DNA of 35,496 bases, taken from NCBI GenBank assembly GCA_015664425.1, contig DQQH01000222.1, positions 1 through 35,496 of the forward strand, given 5' to 3'. Made by a program: the position numbers and the translations under genes. Below, in pieces: positions 15,934-24,029 of this stretch. Each line of letters begins with the position of its first letter. Position 1 is the stretch's first letter. The stretch comes from Planctomycetota bacterium. Its GTDB lineage: Bacteria; Planctomycetota; UBA8108; UBA1146. Below the pieces are notes generated by a model. That model was not told the DNA's origin. It searched no databases and was given only the letters and a program-made list of their open reading frames with translations.

Positions 15934-17664
15934 TCAGGGGCAATCGATCAGAACGGTGCCACCGAGGGTCTCGATATCGTTTCCTCCGCCGCTGAAGGCG
16001 CCCCGATTCGTCACCACGATATCAGGGTCGCCATTGCCATCGAGATCGCCGAGGGCAGCGCCTGTGGCATCGGAGCCGACCTCGGTCTCGCTGACGTTGA
16101 AGAAGGTGGCGGTGCCATCGTTGATGAGGACATGCACCGTGCCGCTGGTTCCAGAGGAATTGATGTTGTTGAGGACGAAGGCATCGAGATCCCCGTCTCC
16201 GTCCGGATCCCCGAGGCCGACGAACTGCGGGGAGATCCCAACGGTGAGGGTGGAATTAATGGAGAACACGCCGGCGCCATCGTTGAGCACAATGATGGCA
16301 CTGCCGTTGGCCCCGGGGGCGCTGGCGCCGACGATGATGGCATCGATGTCGCCATCGCCATCGATATCACCGACCGAGAGATCCTCCACCAGTGAGAAGA
16401 TGGGAGGCGTCGACGTGATCGCAAAGGCCCCCATCCCATCGCCGTTCTCGAGCACCACGAGAATTCCGATGGAACCAGGATTGACCTGCACCACCACCAG
16501 GGCGTCGCTGTCACCATCGCCATCGATGTCAGCTGAACTTATCGCTCTCGGAATCCCGGGAAGTCCCGCCTGAGCATCAACCGAGAAATTCCCGGATCCG
16601 TCGTTGAGCAGCGAGAAAAACCTCGGAGCGTTGACTGTACCTTGACCCTGGCAAACGAGGGCATCGAGATCGCTGTCGCCATCGACGTCGACGAGGGTGA
16701 TCGCCTCGACAGGGGCATCGCCGAAGGGGATGGGGTCCATGGAGCCCAACAGGGTGTACCCACCGCTGCCGTCGTTGATGTAGACCTCCAGGAGCCCCGT
16801 TCCATCGCTGGCATCATCGCCCTTGAGAAGATCGAGATCACCATCGCCATCGACATCGCCGAGCGCCAGTGAGATCCCCGAGGCGGCAATGGTGCTTCCG
16901 ATGGTGAGTGCGCCGCTGGTGTCATTGATCAGGATGCTGGTCTGGACTCCTGCGCCTCCAGGTTCGAGGCTGAGCACCACGGCGTCGAGGTCCAGATCGC
17001 CATCGACATCGCCGATCGCCACCGCCTCGGAGCCGAGACCGGTGGAGATACCGCCATTGATGGATAGGTTCACCTCCAGTTTGCACAGCTGGAGGATCGG
17101 GGTGTTGACCACGAGGATGCCGTTGATCATGAAACCGAGGGGCATTGCCAGCTGCTGGACATCGCCTGCCGGGGAGATCAACAGAACCTGCAACACGATC
17201 TGGAAGAGCCCCGCCGGCACTTCGAAAGTGAAGAAACCATTGGAATCGGCGGTCGCTATCGGGCCGAAGATGCTGAGAGTAACAACCGCTCCCACCGCCG
17301 CGTTGAGGTCGAAGTCGAGGATGGTGCCACTGACGACACAGGTTCCATCGAAAACGAGTGGATTGGATCCGAACTGGTTCTCGATACTATCGTTGAATCC
17401 ATCATTGTCATCATCGACATCGACGAAGTTGCAATCGCCGTCTCCATCGCTGTCGACCGGCACCGAGTTGAAATCGGACGGGTTGGTGCCGCAGAGGGCT
17501 TCCTCCGAATCGGTCCAACCGTCTCCATCGCTGTCGAGGTTGAAGGTGAAGGGGCTCCCTTCTCCACAGCCGGAAATCACCGTCAGCAGGACAAGCAAGC
17601 TCCAGACTCCACCCCATCGAAAGAAAAGAACTCGCTGTGTTTCCTTCGGCATCGCTCTCCTCAT
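15934..17664 (-). CDS. FG-GAP/VCBS repeat lipoprotein
   Basis: 576 residues. The N-terminus is a lipoprotein signal ending in a lipobox-like ISGC (LLVLLTVISGCGEG). Residues about 40-95 are thrombospondin-type-3-like calcium repeats (DSDGDGWTDSEEALCGTNP, DVDDDNDGFNDSIENQFG). A carboxypeptidase-regulatory-like beta domain follows (about 107-180, CVVSGTILDFDLNAAVGAVV). From about 200 to the end are repeated FG-GAP units (DVDGDLDLDAVVLS, DVDGDGDLDLLKGD, DIDGDGDIDAIIVG), predicting a calcium-dependent beta-propeller at the cell surface. The ATG at 17664 overlaps the decarboxylase stop (ATGA); the ATG at 17652 is an alternative, with AGGAG just before it. The protein ends in Cys-Pro, like the dockerin-tail proteins, but lacks the module. 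Confidence 0.84.
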   Translation of the reverse strand: MRRAMPKETQRVLFFRWGGVWSLLVLLTVISGCGEGSPFTFNLDSDGDGWTDSEEALCGTNPSDFNSVPVDSDGDGDCNFVDVDDDNDGFNDSIENQFGSNPLVFDGTCVVSGTILDFDLNAAVGAVVTLSIFGPIATADSNGFFTFEVPAGLFQIVLQVLLISPAGDVQQLAMPLGFMINGILVVNTPILQLCKLEVNLSINGGISTGLGSEAVAIGDVDGDLDLDAVVLSLEPGGAGVQTSILINDTSGALTIGSTIAASGISLALGDVDGDGDLDLLKGDDASDGTGLLEVYINDGSGGYTLLGSMDPIPFGDAPVEAITLVDVDGDSDLDALVCQGQGTVNAPRFFSLLNDGSGNFSVDAQAGLPGIPRAISSADIDGDGDSDALVVVQVNPGSIGILVVLENGDGMGAFAITSTPPIFSLVEDLSVGDIDGDGDIDAIIVGASAPGANGSAIIVLNDGAGVFSINSTLTVGISPQFVGLGDPDGDGDLDAFVLNNINSSGTSGTVHVLINDGTATFFNVSETEVGSDATGAALGDLDGNGDPDIVVTNRGAFSGGGNDIETLGGTVLIDCP

Positions 17665-19136
17665 CCCAATTTCCGGGCGGCGCTATCGATGCGCTGCCAG
17701 GCTCGGTCGACATGTTCCTTGCCGGTGGTCGTACCGCCGATGCAGATTCGCATCACGTGGCAGTCCTTGACCGCTGCGTGAGTCACAAACATCGTGCCAT
17801 CGGCGTTGACCGTCTCGATCAACTGCCGTGTCGCCTCATCGCCCAGGCGATGGCGAAGGCAGACGAGATTGACGGTACGCGGTGCGGCCAGCTCGAGATC
17901 CGGGTGCTCCAGCACCCGCTCTTCGAGTTCCCCAGCCCAGGAGATATGCTCGCTTATGTATCTCCGCAGGCCTTTGACTCCGTAGTGACGCATGGTGAAC
18001 CACAACTTGAGCGAGCGAAAGCGGCGGCCAAGGGGGATGTGCCAGTCGCGATAGTCGATCACCTTTCCCGATTCTGTCGCACTGTTACGAAGATACTCGG
18101 GAAGGACGCTGAGTGCCCTGACCAGCGCCGATCGATCTCGAACCCAGAAGGCGTTGCAATCGAAATTGACGAACATCCACTTGTGCGGGTTGAAACAGTA
18201 AGAGTCGACCAGTTCGAGACCATCGTGAATCCAGCGCATCTCCTCCAGGACCGCAGCGGTGCCGGCGTGGGCCGCATCTGCATGGAGCCAGATCCCGCTC
18301 TTGAAACAGACCTCTGCGATCTTCCTCACCGGATCGATGGCGGTGGTGGCGGTGGTTCCGATGGTGGCGACCACCATCACCGGGGTGATGCCGGCATCGC
18401 GATCGGCGTCGATTGCCACTCGCAGGGCGCCGGGATCCATCCGAAGGTCATCATCGGTGTCGATCAGGCGCAGGTTCCGCTGGCCAATCCCGGCGATCCT
18501 GACCGATTTCTCCACCGAAGAATGCGCCTCCTTCGAGGCGTAGACCGCCAGCGGACCGTCGACACCCGAGCGGTCGACTTCGAAGTTGGTCGCTCTTTCT
18601 CTCGCCGCCACCAGCGCACAGAGGGTCGCGCTAGAAGCGGTGTCCTGGATCACCCCGCCTCCCTCTCCCGTCGACAGAAAGGTATCGGGCAGCCCCAGGA
18701 GTTCGACCAGCCAGTCGAGCATGCGGGTCTCGACCTCGGTGCAGGCGGGACTGGTTTGCCACAGCATCCCCTGAACCCCGAGCCCAGATGAGACGAGGTC
18801 AGCGAGAATCGATGGCCCCGAGGTGTTGGCGTTGAAGTAGGCGAACCAGGAGGGGTGTTGCCAGTGCGTGATACCCGGCATGACGATCTTGTCGAGATCG
18901 GCGAGGATCGCTTCGAAGGGTTCTCCGCTGGCGGGGGGATGTTCCGGCAGGGCAGCAAAGATCTCTCCCGGCTCGATCTGTGAGCAGACCGGCAGCGATT
19001 CGACCGTTTCGAAGTAGCGAGCGAGCCAGTCGATCACCTGGTAACCGCGGCGACGGAATTCCTCGGCGTTCCAGTGCTCCCCGGCAGGTTGATCCTCGAG
19101 GGGCGGTTTCTCATCGAAATGACCTTGCTCAGACAC
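17661..19136 (-). CDS. Pyridoxal-dependent group II (aromatic) amino-acid decarboxylase
   Basis: 491 residues from GTG 19136, preceded by GGGAG; the frame stays open upstream to 19325 but overlaps the DUF3592 gene and lacks family content. Conserved features: HPSWFAYFNANTS near the start of the domain, the cofactor aspartate D287 in WLHADAAHAG, the Schiff-base lysine K319 in CFNPHKWMFVNFDC, and WHIPLGRRFRSLKLWFTMRHYG. These mark the aromatic-L-amino-acid decarboxylase (DDC) branch, which converts Tyr, Trp, DOPA or Phe to amines. Substrate choice is not clear. Its stop overlaps the start of an exported FG-GAP lipoprotein gene, an unusual partner, and a DUF3592 gene lies 82 bases upstream, so all four genes probably form one transcript. 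Confidence 0.9.
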   Translation of the reverse strand: MSEQGHFDEKPPLEDQPAGEHWNAEEFRRRGYQVIDWLARYFETVESLPVCSQIEPGEIFAALPEHPPASGEPFEAILADLDKIVMPGITHWQHPSWFAYFNANTSGPSILADLVSSGLGVQGMLWQTSPACTEVETRMLDWLVELLGLPDTFLSTGEGGGVIQDTASSATLCALVAARERATNFEVDRSGVDGPLAVYASKEAHSSVEKSVRIAGIGQRNLRLIDTDDDLRMDPGALRVAIDADRDAGITPVMVVATIGTTATTAIDPVRKIAEVCFKSGIWLHADAAHAGTAAVLEEMRWIHDGLELVDSYCFNPHKWMFVNFDCNAFWVRDRSALVRALSVLPEYLRNSATESGKVIDYRDWHIPLGRRFRSLKLWFTMRHYGVKGLRRYISEHISWAGELEERVLEHPDLELAAPRTVNLVCLRHRLGDEATRQLIETVNADGTMFVTHAAVKDCHVMRICIGGTTTGKEHVDRAWQRIDSAARKLG

Positions 19137-19218
19137 GGGTCTTGCTCCCACTTCATCGAAAATGGCCAGCCGGTGTGATGGTAACCGATAGTGGCTGGAG
19201 CGGGGAACTCCACCCTCT

Positions 19219-19824
19219 TCAGGAGGGAGGTGAACCCTCCTCGAGCGATACCCCTCGCTGAGGGGGACCCGGGACGCTCGGCCACACCTTCCAGGCGAGG
19301 ACAAGAAGCAACAGAGCGATGACAATCAGGGTGATGGTGGCCGATTCGGTATCGGTGACCAACTCCGAATCGAGAGCCACTCCCGGTTCCAGCAGGCTTC
19401 GCTGGGGATCCTCGGGGTCGTAATGGACGGAGACCTGGGCACCAACGGGAAACCGCGCCTGAATCTCGCGAGCCTTGTCGCCGCTGAGCAATTCAGACGG
19501 CAAGGTGTGCAGCCGCGTTCCCTCCAGCTGCTGGCCATCGATCAGGTACCGGTAGCGCATGGAGAGGCTGTGAGTCTGGTCGCTGCCGGGTCCAGCGGCG
19601 AGACGAGGAGAGATCTCGCTCTCGAGGATCTCCCCTGGAACACTCGGCCAGTCGAGAGCCTCCTGGGCCTCGGTGTCTGCGCTCAGATACCAGAAGTAGA
19701 GCGCCGACGTCATCACCAGCAGCGCCACGCCAAAACTGAAGAGGCAGCCTGCCCCCACGCGCCGCAGCACCTCCCGTGCCTCCTCGGCAGCGACCTCATT
19801 CTGTTTGCGATCGGGCTCGTTCAA
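19219..19824 (-). CDS. DUF3592 membrane protein (copy 1 of the operon)
   Basis: 201 residues from a TTG start at 19824, preceded by GGAG at suitable distance. The longer frame (to 19896) would start inside the terminator hairpin of the upstream gene and is rejected. Two membrane helices (about 23-47 and 150-170) enclose a DUF3592 domain: WPSVPGEILES, MRYRYLIDGQQLEG, FPVGAQVSVHYDPEDPQRSLLEPG. The order and spacing match the second DUF3592 protein at 15363-15914, so the two are paralogues flanking the decarboxylase and FG-GAP lipoprotein genes. This is the first gene after a strong terminator, so a promoter should lie between the terminator and the start or within the leader. Function unknown. 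Confidence 0.78.
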   Translation of the reverse strand: MNEPDRKQNEVAAEEAREVLRRVGAGCLFSFGVALLVMTSALYFWYLSADTEAQEALDWPSVPGEILESEISPRLAAGPGSDQTHSLSMRYRYLIDGQQLEGTRLHTLPSELLSGDKAREIQARFPVGAQVSVHYDPEDPQRSLLEPGVALDSELVTDTESATITLIVIALLLLVLAWKVWPSVPGPPQRGVSLEEGSPPS

Positions 19825-19840
19825 AAGCGTGACTCCAGCG

Positions 19841-19880
19841 AAAAAGATGCCCCCGCAGATGTGCCGACATCCGCGGGGGC
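19841..19880 (-). terminator. Strong intrinsic terminator after the MFS gene
   Basis: On the minus strand, GCCCCCGCGGATGT pairs with ACATCTGCGGGGGC over 14 base pairs (one G-U) with a four-base CGGC loop, followed by ATCTTTTT. It begins 28 bases after the MFS stop at 19909. The opposite orientation has an A-C mismatch and a poorer U-tract, so it serves mainly the minus strand. Confidence 0.85.
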
Positions 19881-19908
19881 GCCCTTTACTGACCAATCAG
19901 GCGCCTGC

Positions 19909-21237
19909 CTAGACCCCCGCCGTCTCCTGGACCGGGTCCGACTGGGAAGCGGAACCGCTCGAAATCGACTTCGTGCTGTACCCTCCCTGGCCGAACCGAC
20001 GATGCATCATCCAGAAGATGATCGCCAATGGAATCGCACACACCGCCACCCACTGGAAACTGGCGCGCAAACTGGCGGCTGTGGGGTTGTTTGCATCGGC
20101 CACGGCTTCAAAGCCCACGGCGAAACTCTGGATCTGAGGAATCGTGACATAGCCAGCGATGAGCATTCCCACTCCACCCATCAGGCACAGTCCCACCGCA
20201 CCTGTTCTGGGAATCTGCTCTGCAACCACACCGAGCATCGTCGGCCAGTAGAAACAAACTCCAACGTAGAAAACAGTGGCGGAGATGATCAGCATCCAGG
20301 GATCCTGCGCCCCCGACATCGCGTACAGGCCAAGACCCGCCAGTATCGACGAAGCAAAGAGTATTCCGGTGGGAGCAAATCTCTTCACCAACCCTCCGGC
20401 ATAGAAGCGCAGAACAGCCATCAGCGCGCTGCCGTAGACCAGAACTAGTATCCCACTGTCTGTGACGTTGAAAGCGCTCTCCACCGACGGGCCCATCGCA
20501 AGTCGCATCCAGCGATTCGGTCCCAGCTCAAGGCTGGCGGTGAGCATCATGCAGAAGAGCATCAACATGAAGAAAGGAGACTTGACCGCGTCCCACATCT
20601 GAGCGTCTGAGACCTTGGACTGGACGCGCTCCGTCTGCGGAATGATCTGATTTCGAAACATGTATCCGTAGATGAGAGTAGGGACGAGAATCAGGGCCAG
20701 CTTGGCCTGCAGGGCATCTAGCCCAAAGAGACTCCACCCCTCGACCCCCGCAGAAACACCGCTGATCCAGTATCCGAACATCGCCCCGACAATGATCCCT
20801 ACCGGCCAGAAAACATGGAAAACGTTGAGTTTCGTTGTCTTGTTATTGGGGAACAGAGTGGCGACTAGCGGGTTGCACCCGGCCTCGACGGCACCGTTGC
20901 CAAGTGCGATGACTGATGCCCCGAGAAAGGCCATCACAAAGGAACCGGAGAACATCAGAATCAAGGTTCCGATCAGATGACAGAAAAACGCCATCCGGAT
21001 GGTCACGGCAATTCCGATCTTGTCGATTGCCGGTCCCAGAAGGATGATTGCAAAGGCAAATCCAGAAATTGCAGCACCCAGCACATAACCGAGCTGGTTT
21101 CCTTCGAGGCCATACTGGTCTGGAAGTTCACTTGCACTCTCGGTGATGACCCCGAAGGCGACCGAGGTCGAAATTAGCGCCAGGCAACTGGCCCAGAAGA
21201 GCCGGTTGCGCTGAGCGTTATCCAGAACGTTCGTCAT
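19909..21237 (-). CDS. Major facilitator superfamily permease (sugar/FHS-like)
   Basis: 442 residues from the second ATG (21237), which has GAGGAG seven bases upstream; the first ATG (21243) is too close to that site. About twelve hydrophobic helices are visible, with FHS-like MFS features: ITESASELPDQYGLEGNQLGYVLG at the first periplasmic loop, GPAIDKIGIAVTIR at the loop between helices 2 and 3, and GNGAVEAGCNPLVATLFPNNKTTKLNVFHVFWPVG in helices 4-5. The last resembles fucose/glucose-galactose:proton symporters of the FHS family, so a sugar or sugar-like substrate is a reasonable guess. It is a single-gene transcript closed by a strong terminator and divergent from the candidate selenoprotein gene. 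Confidence 0.83.
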   Translation of the reverse strand: MTNVLDNAQRNRLFWASCLALISTSVAFGVITESASELPDQYGLEGNQLGYVLGAAISGFAFAIILLGPAIDKIGIAVTIRMAFFCHLIGTLILMFSGSFVMAFLGASVIALGNGAVEAGCNPLVATLFPNNKTTKLNVFHVFWPVGIIVGAMFGYWISGVSAGVEGWSLFGLDALQAKLALILVPTLIYGYMFRNQIIPQTERVQSKVSDAQMWDAVKSPFFMLMLFCMMLTASLELGPNRWMRLAMGPSVESAFNVTDSGILVLVYGSALMAVLRFYAGGLVKRFAPTGILFASSILAGLGLYAMSGAQDPWMLIISATVFYVGVCFYWPTMLGVVAEQIPRTGAVGLCLMGGVGMLIAGYVTIPQIQSFAVGFEAVADANNPTAASLRASFQWVAVCAIPLAIIFWMMHRRFGQGGYSTKSISSGSASQSDPVQETAGV

Positions 21238-21325
21238 GAGCATTCTCCTCTACCGACGACAGCCCCGGGGAATCCGGACGGGTGGGCCCCCGGGTCACGC
21301 GGCGGTGACAGTTGGGCAAGAACGA

Positions 21326-21353
21326 TTGGAAAAGTCAATTCAGAGGATATTTT
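21326..21353 (+). promoter_or_regulatory. Possible sigma70-like promoter for the candidate selenoprotein gene, overlapping a divergent one
   Basis: TTGGAA (21326-21331) and TATTTT (21348-21353) are 16 bases apart, about 85 bases before ATG 21438. On the other strand TTGACT (21338-21333) points toward the MFS gene. This is pattern matching only; planctomycete promoters are poorly defined. Confidence 0.28.
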
Positions 21354-21437
21354 CACCGCTTACCATCGTTCGGACCAGCGGGTAGATTGAACCCAGAGAA
21401 GCTGGCTGCCGACGACCAGCAGAGAAAGGAACTGGCG

Positions 21438-22691
21438 ATGAAATTTGCGCTTACAGCTGCGTTGATGGCCTCGCTCACTCTTATTCTCGGCTCTTTTCTC
21501 GCCGCCGACAACGCCCAGGACGCCTCCAACCAGCTGGAAAAACCGATCCTTCTCGAGGCCTCGGGAAAGCCGATCGACACCGACATCGGACATGCCGCTC
21601 CGTATCTGTGTGACTGGGATTCCGATGGCGACCGCGACCTGCTCGTCGGCCAGTTCGGCGATGGCAAGCTGAGGATCTACACCAACGTCGGCACCGACAA
21701 GAAACCGCGCTACGAGGGCCCCACCTGGTTCGAAGCCGGTGGTGAGATCGGCACCATCCCTTCCGGCTGATGCATCGGCTTCGGTCCGCAGTTGGCGGAC
21801 CTCGACGGCGATGGCATCGACGACATGATCAGCGGCTCCTACTGGCCCGGGGACATCTACATCTTCGAAGGCACCAGGACCGGCTTTGCCAAGGGCCACC
21901 CGATGAAGGACGCCTCGGGAAGAGACCTCAACGCTGGACCTCCCTGGGCCGACGACGAAAGACCCGAACTCGAGAGTCTCGCCTCCGCTCCGCGCGCCCA
22001 CGACTGGGATGACGACGGTGATCTCGACCTGCTGGTCGGCAACATCACCGGCACCGTGATCCTCATCACCAACGAGGGCAGCCCAAGAAAGCCCTCTTTC
22101 TCGACCAAGAGGCGCTCCCTCGAGGCGAACGGCGATCTCATCGAGGTTCCCGATGGTGATTCCGGCCCGGTCATCGCCGACTGGAACCGGGATGGGCGCG
22201 ATGACCTCATCGTCGGCGCCGGCGATGGCTCCGTCTGGTTCTACCGCAACAAGAGCAAGACCGGCGAGGAGCCTGTCTACGACAAGGGGATCGCTCTTCT
22301 CGAGGCTCCCGGCTTCGACTGGGACAATTTGCCCAACGAGGGTAGCGAACCGACCGACCGCGGGACTCGTGCCAAGGTCGATGTCAGCGATATCGACGGC
22401 GATGGCTGGCTCGACCTGCTCGTCGGTGGGATCCAGTGGATGCATCAACCGCCACCCGATCTCGATGCCGAGCAGACGGCGCTGCGCGACCGACTTCAGG
22501 CGGAAAAAAAGAAGATCGGAAGCGACCTCGACGAAGCGGTGGAAAAACATGGCAAGTACGACTCGGGCATCCCCGAGATCAAAGCCATCCTCGTGCGCAC
22601 GAAGAACAATTACATCGAACTGGAGCCTCTCGTCGAGGGCGACATCCCCCACGGGTTCGTCTGGTACTGCCGACGGATTCCGCCGGTCTAG
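21438..22691 (+). CDS. Exported FG-GAP protein with in-frame UGA: candidate selenoprotein
   Basis: The start is ATG 21438, preceded by AGAAAGGA and followed by a signal peptide (MKFALTAALMASLTLILGSFLAAD). Reading through one in-frame TGA (21768-21770, residue 111) gives 417 residues; otherwise the frame is open to TAG at 22691. FG-GAP units lie on both sides of the UGA in the same frame: CDWDSDGDRDLLVGQFGDGK before, then ADLDGDGIDDMISGSYWPG, HDWDDDGDLDLLVGNITG, ADWNRDGRDDLIVGAGDG and SDIDGDGWLDLLVGG after. The UGA is followed by a Cys codon (IPSG-U-CIGFGPQ), giving a potential Sec-Cys pair at a loop. A SECIS-like hairpin starts 12 bases after the UGA. The reading is either a periplasmic/surface propeller with a redox Sec-Cys site, or a gene broken by a TGC/TGG-to-TGA change. 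No selenocysteine genes are visible in this window. Confidence 0.66.
21768..21818 (+). promoter_or_regulatory. Candidate bacterial SECIS element following UGA
   Basis: GGTCCGC (21783-21789) pairs perfectly with GCGGACC (21795-21801) around the five-base loop AGTTG, which has G and GU near its 5' side. The loop begins 20 bases after the UGA. A lower stem is possible between GATGCATCG (21769-21777, including the UGA's own GA) and CGAT-G-GCATC (21809-21818, one bulged G). Distance, stem length and a G in the first two loop bases fit the published general bacterial SECIS model; SelB binding is unproven. Part of the downstream arm encodes the D.DGDG repeat, so some pairing may be coincidental. Confidence 0.55.
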
Positions 22692-23887
22692 CTGCGCGTT
22701 GCCTCTTTCCCCCGCTCGTCCGATCGATAACACCAGAAGATCCAGGCGAACACCCCCGCGACAATTCCGCCGAGGTGAGCGGTTCCGCTGACCATGCTGC
22801 TTCCCTGGATCTCCCGGTAGGCGAGGAAAAGCTGAAGGACGACCCAGACGATGAACAGGGATCGAGCCTTGGCGGTGAGAACTATCGGCCTGAAGTAGTA
22901 GAGGAAGACCATCCGCAGCCGCCGGCGGGGATAGGCGAGGGCATAATAGGCCATCACTCCCGAGATTCCGCCGCTGGCGCCGATTCCAGGGACCGCCGAG
23001 GCGGGGTTGGAGAGGTAGCGCAGCAGCGTCGCGACGAGGGTCGCAGCCAGCAGCAGCAGGAGAAAACGCCGCCAGCCCAGTTCGCTCTCGACGTCATCGC
23101 CGGTCAGCCAGAGGAAGTAGAGATTTCCAAAGAGGTGCACCCAGCCGGCGTGAAGAAAAAACGAGGTGAAGATGGTCGCTCCGCCGAATCGGCTCCAGTC
23201 GGCGGGAACAAACCCCCACACCTCGAAAAAGCCAATCACCTGGGGGATCAGAGGTGGTATTGCTTCGCGCCCGAAGCGCTGCTCGGGACTGAAGGAGAGC
23301 AAGACCGCCGTCGAGACGAAGGCGACCAGCAGCATCACGCTCCAGGTCACCCAGGGGATCACGAGCCATTTTTCTTTCTTGTCTTCCAGCGGCATCCCCT
23401 GGAGAACCAGCGCCTTGAGAAGGTCCTTCCCCGGCTCCTCCGAGTACTTGAGTCCACTGTCGCTGGCTTCCTTGCGCTTCTTCCTCGAGGACAACTCGAA
23501 GCGTCCGAGAGCTTCGCGCGCTTCCATCGACAGACGCTCTTCCTCTGGCGGCATCTCTTTCGCTGGGGCGTCCTCGAGTTCTCCTGGATCGAGCCAGATC
23601 AGCTGGCACGACGGGCACACATCGATCTCTGTGGGTTGTTGCCCCTCCCCGCCTGCAACCACCACCGATCTCGTTTCTCCCAGGCAAGAAGGGCAAGGAA
23701 CTCCGCTGCCACTGCCTCCAGAGCGCGCCCGGTTCCACAGGTCATTGGCGAAATCGCGGTCGATAAGCCGGCGCAACAAGCCGATGGTGACTGCGACTCC
23801 CTGACATCCGGGGCACCGGTAGCAGACCATTCCGTCCTTGAGCTTACGCTCGAGAATCTGGTGATCTCGCGGGCAGGTGAGCAGCAT
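22688..23887 (-). CDS. Rhomboid intramembrane serine protease with N-terminal zinc-ribbon pair
   Basis: 399 residues. The cytoplasmic N-terminus holds two TFIIB-type zinc-ribbon-like units: CPRD...CYRCPGC (5-28) and CPSC...DVCPSCQLIWLDPGELE (65-105). A charged linker (106-172) leads to about six or seven membrane helices. Rhomboid signatures are present: HXXXN as H251-N255 in HAGWVHLFGNL, the catalytic serine S305 in GASGGISGVMAYYALAYP, and the catalytic histidine H371 in GTAHLGG. It should cleave membrane proteins within or near the bilayer. Zinc-ribbon/rhomboid fusions are known; the ribbon may recruit or regulate substrates. Its stop codon overlaps the stop of the convergent candidate selenoprotein gene in a shared CTAG. 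Confidence 0.92.
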   Translation of the reverse strand: MLLTCPRDHQILERKLKDGMVCYRCPGCQGVAVTIGLLRRLIDRDFANDLWNRARSGGSGSGVPCPSCLGETRSVVVAGGEGQQPTEIDVCPSCQLIWLDPGELEDAPAKEMPPEEERLSMEAREALGRFELSSRKKRKEASDSGLKYSEEPGKDLLKALVLQGMPLEDKKEKWLVIPWVTWSVMLLVAFVSTAVLLSFSPEQRFGREAIPPLIPQVIGFFEVWGFVPADWSRFGGATIFTSFFLHAGWVHLFGNLYFLWLTGDDVESELGWRRFLLLLLAATLVATLLRYLSNPASAVPGIGASGGISGVMAYYALAYPRRRLRMVFLYYFRPIVLTAKARSLFIVWVVLQLFLAYREIQGSSMVSGTAHLGGIVAGVFAWIFWCYRSDERGKEATRS

Positions 23888-23955
23888 GGCCAGGGCCTTC
23901 CTCGGAGCAGATCATAGCAAGGGCAGTGTGACCTGTGGGTCCTGGTGGAAGGCCG

Positions 23956-23984
23956 TTGACGACCTGTGTCCTGGCACCGACACT
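23956..23984 (+). promoter_or_regulatory. Conserved promoter-like element, copy 1
   Basis: TTGACG, 17 bases, GACACT, about 45 bases before ATG 24030. The same hexamers at the same spacing precede the paralogous gene at 24814, inside a duplicated upstream region. The -35 match is good and the -10 match to TATAAT poor, so the exact promoter is uncertain, but conservation in both copies supports a regulatory role. Confidence 0.42.
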
Positions 23985-24029
23985 CGATGAGATTCTGGAA
24001 TCGAGACCACCCGCGAAGAGGAGATCATC

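Noticed and set aside
21771-22691. Separate gene starting after the TGA at 21768
   Set aside because: The only starts are within a repeat, there is no ribosome site or signal peptide, and the frame is continuous with the upstream half. Read-through or a disrupted gene explains it better.
21360-22733. A 457-codon open frame on the minus strand across the candidate selenoprotein gene
   Set aside because: It is antisense to clear FG-GAP repeats with a signal peptide, its protein has no recognisable domain, and repeated GAC/GGC codons produce long antisense frames at this base composition.
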